Made by a program: the position numbers and the translations under genes. A stretch of DNA of 64,000 nucleotides, taken from Cytidiella melzeri. Taxonomy: Eukaryota > Basidiomycota > Agaricomycetes > Polyporales > Irpicaceae. Positions 33,792-44,830 of this stretch are shown here, piece after piece (the first letter of the stretch is position 1; the number at the start of each line of letters is the position of its first letter). The stretch is taken from positions 1 through 64,000 of the forward strand of contig JABYQR010000267.1 of NCBI GenBank assembly GCA_022592445.1. Direction: 5' to 3'. The notes beneath the pieces were generated by a model that saw nothing but the letters and a program-made list of their open reading frames with translations, did no database searches and was not told the origin of the DNA.

Positions 33792-36589
33792 TCACCTCAT
33801 GAGCCTACACCACGAGCCTCCCTCTGAGACTGGATCATCGGCGTGCGGAATCTCCGGGGGTGTGATCTTCAGAACGAGACGAGTCTCGCCATGCACAGAC
33901 TTTCCGGGATTGTGGAGGGCGTGGTACACACGTCGGAATTCCGACCAAGGCGCATGGAGCGAGAAAGCAAAGATGGCATGCTCATCCCGGGCAGCAACAA
34001 GAGCCTCGAGTCTCTCCTTGAACCTCGCCCACTTCTCCTCTCCGTCGGGAAGAGTCAACGCGGCTTGGCGAAGGAGCGGGTCGTTGCGACGTAGAATGCG
34101 ATTCGCGCGCCCGAGCCACGGTTGTTCGCCGTCGTCGCCGAGAAGTAAGACAGCTTCGGCTTCTCCTTCGTCTTCGAGTATTTGGAGGACTGCGCCTTCG
34201 TGTTTGAGGATCGGTTCGTTTTTCTCGTCGACTTCCCCGGCTTTGAGGAGAGCTTGATAGAGCTTCTCCCGAAGCGGCTGGCCATTTTTCGTGATCGAGC
34301 CTTCGTAGTACATCTGGTCGAGGCGCGCGAGGAGAAGGGCGCCTTTACCGCGTGTGCTGCTAGCAGCGTTACCACGTTTAGTATAAATCTCGTCGATGCG
34401 CTCTTCGGTCTGCCCAGTCTGTCAGAGAATGCATGCGACTACCCAGTGGCATGTATACACTCACGTAAGGACCATGATAACCCGACTCGTGATCCATGTA
34501 ACGCAGGATTTGCGCGCCTCCAATGCCGATGCCGTCGACGCCAGAATACACCGCGGCAGGAATATGCTCGAACTTGAATCCGGCCGACATGTACGTGGTG
34601 AGTCCGACGGAATGAGCTTCATGCACAAACTCCAAGCAGTTTTGGAAGCCCAGCTGGTCGATAAGACATTTGCTCGGATAGTCGTCGCTCGCGCCATCCA
34701 CAGTGACCTTGTCGAAGCCGCCGAGCGCAGCAAGCTCCACGGCCCGCAGCGCGATGTACCGCCGAATCGTTTGCAATTCTGAGAGGTTCCCTTGTGTCGG
34801 ACGAGGCACTTCAATGATCACGGGTTGCTCCCTGATTCGAAGAGTACCATCTTGTGCTTTTTCGAGGTCGTCCACAAACGTGCTATTCAGGTTGAATGCG
34901 GCAGAGAGGTACTGTCGGTGGTTGCGCAGTGCGTTCCCTGCGAGAGCATGCATGTATTTCACCATTTGGGACGTGTGCAACCCGTCCAACGCGATCTTGC
35001 ACTCCGCCGCTCCCAGCTGGAATATCCCCGTAGTGGTGGCAGAGATGGTTCCGACGAGCTTGACAAAGTCTTTCTCGAATTGGCCGTCAGTGCTGTCGCG
35101 GAACGGACGGCCGATGAAGATTGTGTTTGGAGACGTGTCGCCGGTGTGCAGACGGACGCGGGCAAAGTCGAGTGTGGACGGGATGCGGTACGACTCGATG
35201 GCAGCGCGACCTTGGCCAGCCGGCCGCTCGAGATCTGAATGTGGGTGGTGAGTCGCGGACATCGTCAATATTGAAGTTTATCAGACAACGTACGCTCGAC
35301 ATGAACGATGGCGCCCTTCATCCAGCGCCGCTTGCGGGTGGTGCCAAATACGTGTCCATCGCCGGGGTCAGTCATGCTGCAGTAGGTCTGAGTGTCCCGA
35401 CGGAAACCGACTGTGCCCAGGAAGCAGGCTTTGAACGGATCGAATGGGTTCAGGCCTTGGGAAAGCATATAATATCCGACGTGAAATGCCTGAGCCCAAA
35501 GACGTTACGCGTGATACATCATGCTTATGAGAACTTTCACTCACAACGTAGTCGGCGAAAGTAGGATTTCTCTTTTCGATGCGAAGCTGAGCTATGATTG
35601 CTGAGATGGCGGGTAAGAAGTGGTCTCCGAATCGGCTGGGCCACTTGATCGACAGACGATCCTGCGTTGGGTCGGTGACAATGGAGAAGTAGGACAGAGG
35701 CAGAGGTCCATCTTCTGTTTCTTGCTCTTGGTTCTTCGCGGCGTTTGGGCCCTGGTGATCGTCGCCTTCGGCTACGCGAAGCATGTTTTGTTGTCGCAAG
35801 AACAAAAACGGGAGATAAGACTTACTAGGCATTGCAAAATAATCTTCCGCACGTTCTTTGACAAAGTAAGCTGGGTAATCTGCGATGAGGTGGGTGAGGG
35901 CCATGACATTGAAGCTCTGCGCCTCGCCCAGTGCAGACTCGACATCGGCCACGGTCGCCGCATCGATTAGTCCTCTCACGGCGTCCATGCCGATATTGGT
36001 TATTTCAGATGTTTCGCCAAATAACTCTACGATAACCAATTTGAACGTGTCAACCAGCTCGCTGTCGTGAACGAGGGAGACTAGAAAACGCTTGAGCGAA
36101 GGATATGATGAGAGATAGGAGCAGACTACTCACAATAGGGCAGAGGCAAGTCATGTTTGAAGTCGCCCACCTTGACGAAGTCAGCCTTCCACTCTGAATG
36201 CAATTTCCTTCTCAGTACCAATTGGTGAAACAATGTGAGGGGGTTTTATGTAACTTACTCGTGACGCGGAGGAGAAAAACAATGTTCTGCATGAGAGAGA
36301 TTGCGGCGCTGCGAAACGTGCCGGTGTGGATTCTGAGCTCTTTGAGGTCTGGCACCAGAGCCTCAGTGTGTTGGCCGGTGTTGATCAACCCGGGCTGGAA
36401 GTTGATCGCTCGAGAGGGAATACTGGGAAGGATTGAGATGTCGCGGTCGCCGACAGGAAAGTCGACATTGGCGAGACTGAGAGTGGTAGCTGCGATGAAC
36501 TCCAAACTTTGGTTGCCAGCAGAATATGCGACTCTGGCGACGCCAGGACCTTGTTCCTTGGCCTTGATTTGAGGTAGACGGGTGAACAT
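33792..36589 (-). CDS. Large conserved protein with a TIM-barrel-like C-terminal part (unit 1)
   Basis: A multi-exon gene, about 850 aa. Start ATG is at 36589 (MFTRLPQIKAKEQG), stop at 33792 (WCRLMR). The first exon ends near LLRVT; then come exons with KADFVKVGDFKHDLPLPY, LIDAATVADVESALGEAQ and SIKWPSRFGDHFLPAI. Next are GYYMLSQGLNPFDPFKA and RRDTQTYCSMTDPGDG, a long exon at about 35240-34460, and a last exon with ILEDEGEAEAVLLLGDDGEQ and AIFAFSLHAPWSEFRR. The segment EFVHEAHSVGLTTYMSAGFK, then FEHIP and GVDGIGIGG, recalls the AG-K-EHIP region of the archaeal MfnB/DUF556 TIM-barrel enzymes; this is from memory and tentative. No signal peptide or membrane segment is seen. It is nearly identical to the unit-2 copy, introns included. 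The function is unknown. Confidence 0.75.
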
Positions 36590-37203
36590 GGTTTGAGGGT
36601 GAGCAGGGTATGGACAGGTAGGGAAGGACTTGATAGGTAGGGCGATACGAAGGGTTTAAGTAGGAAACCTGCCTGGGTATGCTGCACTGTGCGGACGTGG
36701 AGCATGATTGTACCCCAGAAGACATGAGGTCGGTAGAGCTGTCGAAGTGGCTCAAGGGAGAGTTTGCGCGAGGAGGAACGATGTGCGATTTGGAGTTGCG
36801 AGACGTTCTTGTGACTAACCTGCTGTCCATTGAACATTCAATGAAGAAACTAGAGCAGCCTAGCCAGGAGTTCCAGTCAGGTGTACCGAGACTCGATATC
36901 ATCTCACTTTGCGCAGCTGGACATAGTGCGACTCCAGGGTTGGAAGTATTGAGGTACGCGTTGACCTACCGCCGGCACCACTTGTGCAGCTACTCCATCC
37001 TGAGTTCCGGCACCCATAGGACGACGGCGTTGGCAGCCACCATCACGCACCGAGGCAGCCGTCTTCGGTTCTTGTAAGCCTACGTATAGTCAAGTTCAGC
37101 ACGACAATGCTTTGAGCTTTTCCAACACGCACCACACACCCTAGAATATGTATCAATCATCCCGCCTCTACCACGCCCTTTGTTCATTTGCCTGCCAGCC
37201 TGC
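36590..37203. other. Upstream region of the large array gene, up to the unit junction
   Basis: Promoter side of the large gene. Open frames here (for example on the plus strand around 36680-37076) read antisense through the promoter and carry no recognisable motif. The region ends at the unit junction CTGCCAGCCTGCCA, where the Plavaka element is inserted. Confidence 0.45.
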
Positions 37204-37683
37204 CACATCAGGGAATCCGGAATTCGATAATATTAGAAAATCTTCGGCGAGTAGCTGTTCTTACCATTTTTCATCCATTTTTATGTGGAGTATCAGGAGT
37301 AGTACGAGTATGGTCAGTTTTCAGAGTAGCCAAAAATAAATTGCCTCCTACTCCGGCGGCGCTATTCTCAGATATTTCAGACATATTCTATAATTAAAAT
37401 CGAGAAAATCAGCGAAGTATTTGCATATCATCTCAACATTCCTATAGGATAGTGGACATTCCGCGCAACTTTGAACAGGGATCAAGGGCAAAAGACGAGG
37501 TTTAAGGTTTGATATGCAAGCAAGGGTGTAATGTATTGATACGGCAGCGCGACAAGGTACTATCATATTTTAACGCTATCACATCTCCAATCTTTACTCA
37601 TCCATGGCATCCAAGTCCACCAGAGCTGCAGTGTCGACATTTGCGGCCGGATTCTTGCCGCGCCTATTGTTGGATGTTAGCAC

Positions 37684-39925
37684 TCACGATTCAATGAGGA
37701 TAAACAGCACGTACGAGACGGTTTGGTACAAGTCGGCCATTAGACGGTGATACTTGCCTCCCTCGTTGCGGATATCCTCAAGGACTTTGACGTGATGTTC
37801 GTAAATGGGCTGATATGTGTCTCCATGGAACGGGTGCTTGATGTGCTCGCCAGACTTCCACTCGAGGAGAGCACAATGGACCTTGAAAGAAAGGCATGTT
37901 TGAGTATGTACCACACAGCAAGAAAGCTATCATACCGCAGTAGCCGCTAAAGCAACAATAGGGATAGGGAGCTCGAGCTCGTCCTTCTTCGTACCTTCTT
38001 TGAAAGTTGACGAAAAGCGCTTGCTGTGCTTCTCGGCAAGCGAGCTATGTTCGCCGCGACCGCCCTCGAAGAATGATTTTGTAATGACCCGGAGGATGCA
38101 ACGGTGCTTGAAAGGCTTATTTCGCCGCATCACGCCGCCCTACGGAAGTCTCAGTGTGCCAAGTCAGCCGGAAGACTAATCTAAACGACGTACCTCTTCG
38201 GGAAAAATGTATGTGAAGTTGTCAACAAGGTCCTTCACGCGTTCTGCACACTCGGGGCCTGGAAGGAGGCCATAATATCCGGCAACACACGTAGTAGCAT
38301 TATATTTGACTTCACCGCGACAATTAGCGATGCGAGCAAGTAGCTAGGCGACACATCAGATACCACTCAAGCAAGAAGAGGTCAAAATACTTACGTGTTG
38401 CGCTATATCTTCGCCAAAGGTAACATCGTTCTCGAAACGTTCGGCATACTCTTGGAAATCGAGGCGAGTTGCGCATCGATGAAGGGTGGCACGAAGACCC
38501 TTCCAATGGTTCTTCTCGGAGGGATATGCAGACTTGAAGAGATAGTCGCCTGTTGACATACGGATTGCCGTGCGTATGAGCTGCTGAAGTTTCACTGGTT
38601 GCGCCTTGAGTGAGAGGGGTAGAGTGGGAGGCAGAGGAACGTAGTGGGCATCGACTGGCCAACCGTAGTTGGGTGAATTGAGGTCGGCGCTGGAGCTCGG
38701 CATGCCTTGAGAAACAGTGACTGGCGGTGAAGAGCGAATTTCGCTGTCATTCGCTTCAGCCGTGAATGCGGGTCTCTACACACAGAAGACATATTAACTA
38801 TGAACAATTTAAGACAAGCGGACACTGACCTCTGCCTGTCGCGCTCGGGCACGCTTACCACCTATTGTTTTGCCGGTTTTCTGGCGCAAGGACAAGTCAG
38901 CACGGGGTTGAAAGCTGGGTGTATCGATGTCGTCGTGATCCTCTGGCTCAGCATTGTCGAAGTCTTCAACTTCGGTTGTGCTGGTCATTTCAAGCTCGAC
39001 GTCGGGGATGTCGATTTCGGGGGTCACACTTTGTCCATCGCGGTTGTGAGCCGCGATGCGGGGTAACTGCCAACGGGATAGCATAAGGGTGTTATATTCA
39101 TGAGTACAATTGCATATCAAACCTCGTTTTGCAGTTGAGACCGTAGCTGGCTGCGTGCAACGTCAACAAGATCATGATCTTCGGATTGGCTATAATCGCC
39201 ATCATCGTTTTTGTCATCGTCACCAACACCATGATAATGCTGGTAGTCTTCTTCGACATCAGCATCATCCTCTTCAGCCACGTGCGCCGCCCGTTGTTTC
39301 GACTTGGTAGTCTGGACAGGATTAGTATCGATGGTGCCTTCGACGTGGCCACCCGCTCGCGCTGCAGACTCAGGGCTTGGGGGCTTGACCACGCGGGGCC
39401 GTTTGACTTGCAGAGGCCGTTGCGTGGCGTTGTCGTCAGAGTCATCCGAGGTCACAATAGCAGGTGGCATACGTCGAGGCCGCTTGACCTGTTGCGAACT
39501 AGGAGCCGGAGTCTCACGAGGGCGGCTGGCTGTGTAAAAGAGATACCTGTTAGTCATTGTCATCAGCACGATCACCAGAGAGAAAACATACTGTCAGGTG
39601 CACTCTCGCGTACAGTGTATGAGTGCTTTTTTGTGGTGGGAGCATGTCCCGTCGGTGCGGCACCCCGCCAGACTGAAAGAGGTGTCAGTAAGGTTGAAGG
39701 AGCGCGGCAACACATGAACATACTAGCGTTGTCGAGTGCACGCGTCTTGGTCGTTCGAGTAGCTGCGGTGTATGGGTGATGAGGAGGGATTGTTTACAGC
39801 GGAAAATCGGAGTGCAAACCTTTTCCTTGTTTCTCGAGATCAGCCAGAAGGGCCAGTTCTTCGAGTCTTTTGCGGTTCCGTGTGATTTGAGCCTTTTGCG
39901 CAGGGGTCAGAGCTTGATTCGCCAT
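37684..39925 (-). CDS. DUF6532-like protein carried by the Plavaka transposon
   Basis: Multi-exon, minus strand. Starts MANQALTPAQKAQITRNRKR at 39925. A long disordered acidic/basic part follows (KRPRRMPPAIVTSDDSDD, then an Asp/Glu-rich run around 39200). A folded C-terminal part contains LQQLIRTAIRMSTGDYLFKS, NCRGEVKYNA, YYGLLPGPECAERVKDLVDN, FTYIFPEE, FKHRCILRVITKSFFE, IVALAATAV, VHCALLEWKSGEHIKHPF and YQPIYEHHVKVLEDI. This matches what I know of the basidiomycete DUF6532 family. The last exon is open to TGA at 37684, but a GTGAGT at that point could lead to a further short exon ending near 37590. The role is unknown. It is divergent from the transposase with about 260 bp between start codons, which implies a shared bidirectional promoter. 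Confidence 0.65.
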
Positions 39926-40184
39926 GCTGGACGATATTTGAGGGCTGGATGAGTTGAGTTTCAACGATTTGAGGTGAGGATGAGCAATGCGAGAGATGGA
40001 TGCGCGCAATGAAGAGCTGATAGACTTGGAGTGGACAGGGGGCAGAGCGAACGTTTTGGAACCCTAAAAAAAAACATTCAAACTAGACAGATCAGCGGAG
40101 TGACTTGAATTTGAAAAACTGAGATCACGGGACCGCGACGAATCGACTTGCGTGCTCGCTGTTCTCGCTCTTCCGCTCTACAGA
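39926..40184. promoter_or_regulatory. Divergent promoter region inside the Plavaka transposon
   Basis: 259 bp between the start codons of the DUF6532-like gene (-) and the transposase (+). It includes an A-run (AAAAAAAAAC near 40067). I see no clear TATA box. Confidence 0.5.
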
Positions 40185-43100
40185 ATGCCCCGTCAATGCC
40201 CTGCGTGTCAACTACCCTTCAGTAAAAGCGGCTTCAAGCATCATAAAAGACTCACCAAAGATCTGCTCTGCCAACGTTATTGGGCGAACCACCCACAATC
40301 GTCAGACTCAGACCAAGACCTTCACTCGGATTCGCAATGGAGTGACAATAATTCAGATGCGCTGTCCAGCGAGGAGGGGGAGGATGTGGACAACGGCGAT
40401 TTATTGCCTGAAGTCCTTTTCGGCCCAGCTGTTGAGCAAGACGAAGCGAAAATCGATGGCGAGGCCTTTGTGCTAGGGATTGATCCTGCTGGAGATGCGC
40501 TTGGCGATTATGATCTCCTTGAAGACGATGATATTGACATGGAGAGTGACAAGAGTTATGAGGGAGATCTTGAAGAGACGGATGAGGAGTGGGACGTCGA
40601 GGAGGCAAACATCAGGCTGGAGCCGCATCGTCAACCGCGTCAGATTCCGGAGAATTCGTCGAGGGAGAATTCAGCAGAGGAGGATGCAGACCTGCAGGCG
40701 GCACAACTTCGACGAGATGGCGCGGAGCGGCAGTTGCAGTATGCACCTCACATTGTGGGGTTCCCTGGAGCTGCGGGGAAACCCGTCGGTCGATCAGGAT
40801 CACAGAATGACGCCTACGCGAGTGGGATCCCTGCAGCAAACAACCCGTACTACCCGTTTGGATCTCGTATGGACTGGGAAGTCGCTCGATGGGCAAAGGT
40901 TCGTGGGCCTGGCTCGACAGCACTGACAGAGCTACTGCAGATCCCTGGAGTGAGTATCATTGGTTTCAATTGAGTTGCTGGGCTGAATGTACGCACTCAG
41001 GTTCCTGAAAGTCTTGGTCTATCGTTTCGCACGTCTGACGAGTTGAACGAGAAAATCGACAAGAGACTTCCAGGGCGCCCCCGCTTTGTTCGTCACGAGG
41101 TCTTGATTGGCAACGAGGTATGCGAAGTCTTCTATAGAGACGTTATAGCATGCGTAAGAGCCATATTTGGCAACCCCGATTTCACACCGTACCTCGTTTT
41201 TGCCCCCGAAAAGCATTATACGGACCCAGAGAAGACACGCCGGATGTATCATGACATGCATACTGGCAGATGGTGGTGGGCAACGCAGGTATGTGATGGA
41301 TTAGTCGAATGGCTCACCGAAGTTCTCATGGTCATGATGGTACAGGAGGAGGTCGAGCGCGAAAAACCTGGCGCAACAATCATCCCTATCATCATCTCGA
41401 CCGACAAAACGCAACTTACCTTGTTCCGTAACAAAACAGCGTATCCGGTGTATCTGACTATCGGAAACATCCCTAAGGAAATTCGTCGAAAGCCATCGTC
41501 TCGCGCATACGTCCTGCTGGCCTATCTCCCTACTACAAAATTAGAGTTCGTCAGTAACAAGGCAGCGCGTCGTCGAATGATTGCAAACCTGTACCACGTG
41601 TGCATGAAGAAGATCCTCCAACCTCTTGAGAAGTTCGGCATCTCGGGGTTGAGTATGGCCACTGGCAGCGGCGTGGAACACCGGGTTCACCCAATCTTTG
41701 CGTGTTTTGTGGGCGATTATCCCGAGCAGATTCTGGTTGCCCTTGGGTATACTGGAAAATGCGCCTGCTGCAAGATTGCGCACGCTAAGCTGGGTGATTA
41801 TGCACCCAAGTGTGCAACAGACTTACGAGACCTCGCCGCTATCCTCGATATACTCGATTCCTTTGATACTTGTCCAGAAGACTTTCTCAAATCGTGCGCG
41901 GCCGCTGGCGTTAAACCTGTCATTGACCCGTTCTGGTTGAATTTCCCATACACGCACATTTTTCGTTCGATAACCCCCGATGTACTCCATCAACTCTATC
42001 AAGGCATTGTAAAACACCTCGTCGCATGGCTGATCGAGGCGTACGGAGCAGCTGAGATCGATGCGCGATGCCGTCGCATACCCCCAATCACCACATTCGA
42101 ATCTTTGAAAACGGGATTAGCTCGCTCTCAAAGGTGACCGGCCACGAACACGATCAGATATGCCGGATCTTACTTGGTTTGGTTCTCGATATGCCGCTTC
42201 TCGACTCCACCGTCTCGCCAGCCCCTGTTGTCCGCTGTGTGCGTGCAATTCTCGATTTCTTGTACTTGGCTCAATACCCGGTACACACTGACGACACACT
42301 TGCGCTCCTTGATGATGCGCTCGCATGATTTCACGGCGACAAACAAGTTTTTGTAGACCTAGGCATCCGCGAGCACTTCAACCTCCCGAAGCTCCATTTC
42401 GCGCTCCACTATTCCCAGTCCATCCGGCTTTTCGGCACTACTGATAACTTCAACACTGAGTATACTGAGCGTTTGCACATCGACTTCACGAAGGACGCTT
42501 ACCGATCCACGAATCGCAAGGACGAGTTTGCACAGATGACCGTGTGGCTAGAGCGGCGCGAGAAAGTCCACCGTCATGCCCAATTTGTGGAGTGGAGGCT
42601 AAATCAATCCGGAATACCACCTAAACCCAGGTCGTTGTCCTGGTCACCCCCGGGACTGGATCTCAACCATCGACTTCATCTGGCAAAGCGTCCATCTGTT
42701 ATGGGTGTCACTGTCGAGGGTGTAGTCGCAGATTATGGGGCGCGCTTCTTCAAGGCGGCGCTTGCACGGTTCATAGCGCTGACAAATCAACCTGAAATCA
42801 CTCGCACCCAACTCGAACGCGCAGTCTGGGACATCCACCTACCATTCCGCAAAGTCAGAGTTTGGCATCGTATCAAGTTTCTCCAGGAAGACCCCTGCAC
42901 CCGCAAGCTCAAGACAGTCGACTCTATTCACGCTCAGCCAAGCAGGACGAACTCGCAGAAGAAGTTAATTCCTGGCCGGTTTGACACGGCTCTCGTGAAC
43001 GACGGTTCAGGTGGTCTTACCGGGATAAAGGGTGCGTCATGAACCACTTAACTCTTGACTTCCCCTCCAATGTTGACTCCTCTGACAGGTTACCATGTTG

Positions 43101-43447
43101 GACGTGTCCGGCTTGTGTTCTCGCTCCCTCCGGCGGCCCGTCGACTTTTGTTCACGCACGAGAGCGCAGTACCAACACAGCTGGCGTATGTTGAATGGTA
43201 CACAAAACTACGACCCCGACCTGAAGCCGACCATCTCTTATACAAAATCTCGCCGTTGGTTGATGACCGCGGTGATCCGATTTGTAGCATTGTTGCGGTG
43301 AAGGACATTCGTCAAAGTGCTCATTTGTTCCCAAAATTTGGTCCATCCGCTCCTTCTGAGTGGACGAGCTCTAATGTTCTAGACCTATGCCAGACTTTCT
43401 ATATTAATTCCTTCAGTAACAAGTTCATGTATCGGACAATGTATTAA
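40185..43447 (+). pseudogene. Plavaka-family transposase, broken
   Basis: Exon 1 (40185-40949) begins MPRQCPACQLPFSK with a CxxC...H-type finger and an acidic region. Exon 2 starts at 41001 (VPESLGLSFRTSDELNEKID) and contains hallmark stretches: RRMYHDMHTGRWWWATQ, PIIISTDKTQLTLFRNK, YLTIGNIPKEIRRKPSSRA, FACFVGDYPEQILVALGYTG and RSITPDVLHQLYQGIVKHL. Near 42110 the frame shifts by one base. At 42326-42328 a TGA interrupts ALLDDALA*FHGDKQVFVDL. The reading then continues through FNTEYTERLHIDFTKDAYRS and MTVWLERREKVHRHAQF, an intron at about 43029-43088, and a last exon to 43447. One frameshift and one stop make this copy probably inactive. The family transposase cuts and pastes the element at its CATCAGG ends. 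Confidence 0.85.
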
Positions 43448-43863
43448 CATATTTTACTCCCTATTGGCTGATATTACCTCAATAATTCTGGCTACCGACA
43501 ATGTCACCTACATATTTCTCGCAACTCTCAGATACTTACCCATATTCATGTTATAACACAATATTTATGCTACTCGCGCTCTTTTAGCATAATTATCCCG
43601 AATTATCAGATTCCGTATTTCCTGATGCACTCGAGTTCGGTGTAACATGGAATTGCACCTTGAGAGCAGTACAACGGGGAGACTTGAAGTGTCAACAGTT
43701 GCGACTCGCGTGAACACAACTCTTCGAGAGGGGACAGCGGCATTGTCTCATCGACGCATGGTTTAGGAGTTCAGCGTTGGGTGTGGCTGCGACGAGACAG
43801 GGACAAAAAACTTGATAGGAGACAGGACTCACACCAAACATGTTTGAAATCTGGATACTGTTA

Positions 43864-44501
43864 CAGCTAGTTTCAAAAATATAGGCGGGTGCTCACAAAT
43901 CTCACGCAGTCGGACCACGACGGAGTACGTCAATTATTGGTCGGAGCTGTCTGGCATTGCAGTGCCGTGCGTCCTTCGGCGGGGCCAGAACAGTCGGCGA
44001 CTTCGGATTGTCACCCAAACACTGGGTAACCACGGCCCAATTTCCGGTGGAAAAACATGAGAAATACGTGAGAAAAAATGGCGATTTTACAGTACCTTTT
44101 TGTAGCAGAAATAGCGCCGAAAAACACTGAATATTTCATCTTGTTTTTCTTGTGAGCGAATGGATGAAAAAGTGGCTTTTTTCTCAATGCGTTTTTCCAG
44201 CCTTTTGGTTTCTGTTGAAAATACCATTGAGAAACGCTCCGTTTAGGCATCACCAAAAGGCCGGAAAAACGCATTGAGAAAAAAGCCACTTTTTCATCCA
44301 TTCGCTCACAAGAAAAACAAGATGAAATATTCAGTGTTTTTCGGCGCTATTTCTGCTACAAAAAGGTACCGTAAAATCGCCATTTTTTCTCACGTATTTC
44401 TCATGTTTTTCCACCGGAAATTGGGCCGTGGTTACCCAGTGAAACCACAGTCCGCCTATGCACGTTTTAGACGCGCCCGTCTGTCAATTTGGAAGTTGCT
44501 G
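43864..44501. mobile_element. Tc1/mariner-type MITE, host of a nested MITE
   Basis: Present only in unit 2. Ends are imperfect inverted repeats (CAGCTAGTTTCAAAAAT on the left; CAGCAACTTCCAAATTG read from the right) flanked by TA on both sides (43862-43863 and 44502-44503). Without the nested element (and one copy of its TSD) it is about 213 bp and non-coding. TA target and CAG ends fit Tc1/mariner-like elements. Confidence 0.65.
44020..44441. mobile_element. CACTG foldback MITE (CACTA/EnSpm-like)
   Basis: 422 bp consisting of two inverted arms of about 185 bp around a centre of about 50 bp. The ends are CACTGGGTAACCACGG and CCGTGGTTACCCAGTG, flanked by AAA on both sides (3-bp target duplication). 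CACT(A/G) ends with a 3-bp duplication indicate the CACTA group. The arms are almost perfectly complementary, so transcripts would form a long hairpin. Confidence 0.8.
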
Positions 44502-44830
44502 TATCATGACGGACGTCGCATTATTGACCATCAAAAACAGCATCTCTGCTGTGCGAGTGGCACTGTTCGTTGCCTCAGCACTGCACCGGCACCATAAGAT
44601 GTATAAAGTCCTCTCACAACCATCCCTGCACCTCACTACAGCCATCCTCTTACCTTTTCAGCACACCTCTTCTGCTCCAGGTCATTCCATTGCTTCAGTG
44701 CTGGTCGGTAAGTGTATCAGTGTATTTGCCTCACGCAACGCTGTGCTGAGACTGTTCTTGCAGCAAGCTGTTTTGTTTAGTATCTTCTCACACCCTTCAC
44801 CACCTTTCAACATCCTATACTGCCAGTGTC

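Larger units (their letters stand above)
20924..37205. repeat. Tandem array unit 1 (16.3 kb)
   Basis: Colinear with 43628-59811 in direct orientation over its whole length. Differences are insertions and deletions of identifiable elements: unit 1 alone has the Helentron-like copy at 23609-25748; unit 2 alone has the MITE nest at 43864-44501 and the LTR-like element at 46277-48053. The junction sequence (CTGCCAGCCTGCCACTCGAG) recurs at 20.92 kb, at the Plavaka-split junction, and at 59.81 kb, as expected for a head-to-tail array. Confidence 0.9.
37206..43627. mobile_element. Plavaka-type (CMC/EnSpm superfamily) DNA transposon with two genes
   Basis: A complete 6,422-bp element. Its ends are inverted repeats: CATCAGGGAATCCGGAATTC on the left and, reverse-complemented from the right, CATCAGGAAATACGGAATCT. 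It is flanked by a 2-bp duplication, CA (37204-37205 and 43628-43629). The paralogous unfilled site (CTGCCACTCGAG) is present at 20920-20931 and 59808-59819, which fixes the boundaries. It carries a Plavaka-family transposase gene (+, broken) and a divergently transcribed DUF6532-like gene (-). It sits precisely at the junction of two array units and is absent from the other two junctions, so it arrived after the array formed. Confidence 0.88.

Noticed and set aside
34703..35251. Open frame of 182 codons antisense to the large array gene (and its copy at 57311-57859)
   Set aside because: It mirrors the GC-rich long exon of the minus-strand gene, starts without support and has no motif. It is an antisense shadow.
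36679..37077. 132-codon open frame on the plus strand upstream of the large gene (also 59287-59685)
   Set aside because: It lies in the promoter of the minus-strand gene, has no recognisable domain and no clear promoter of its own. It is kept only as intergenic.
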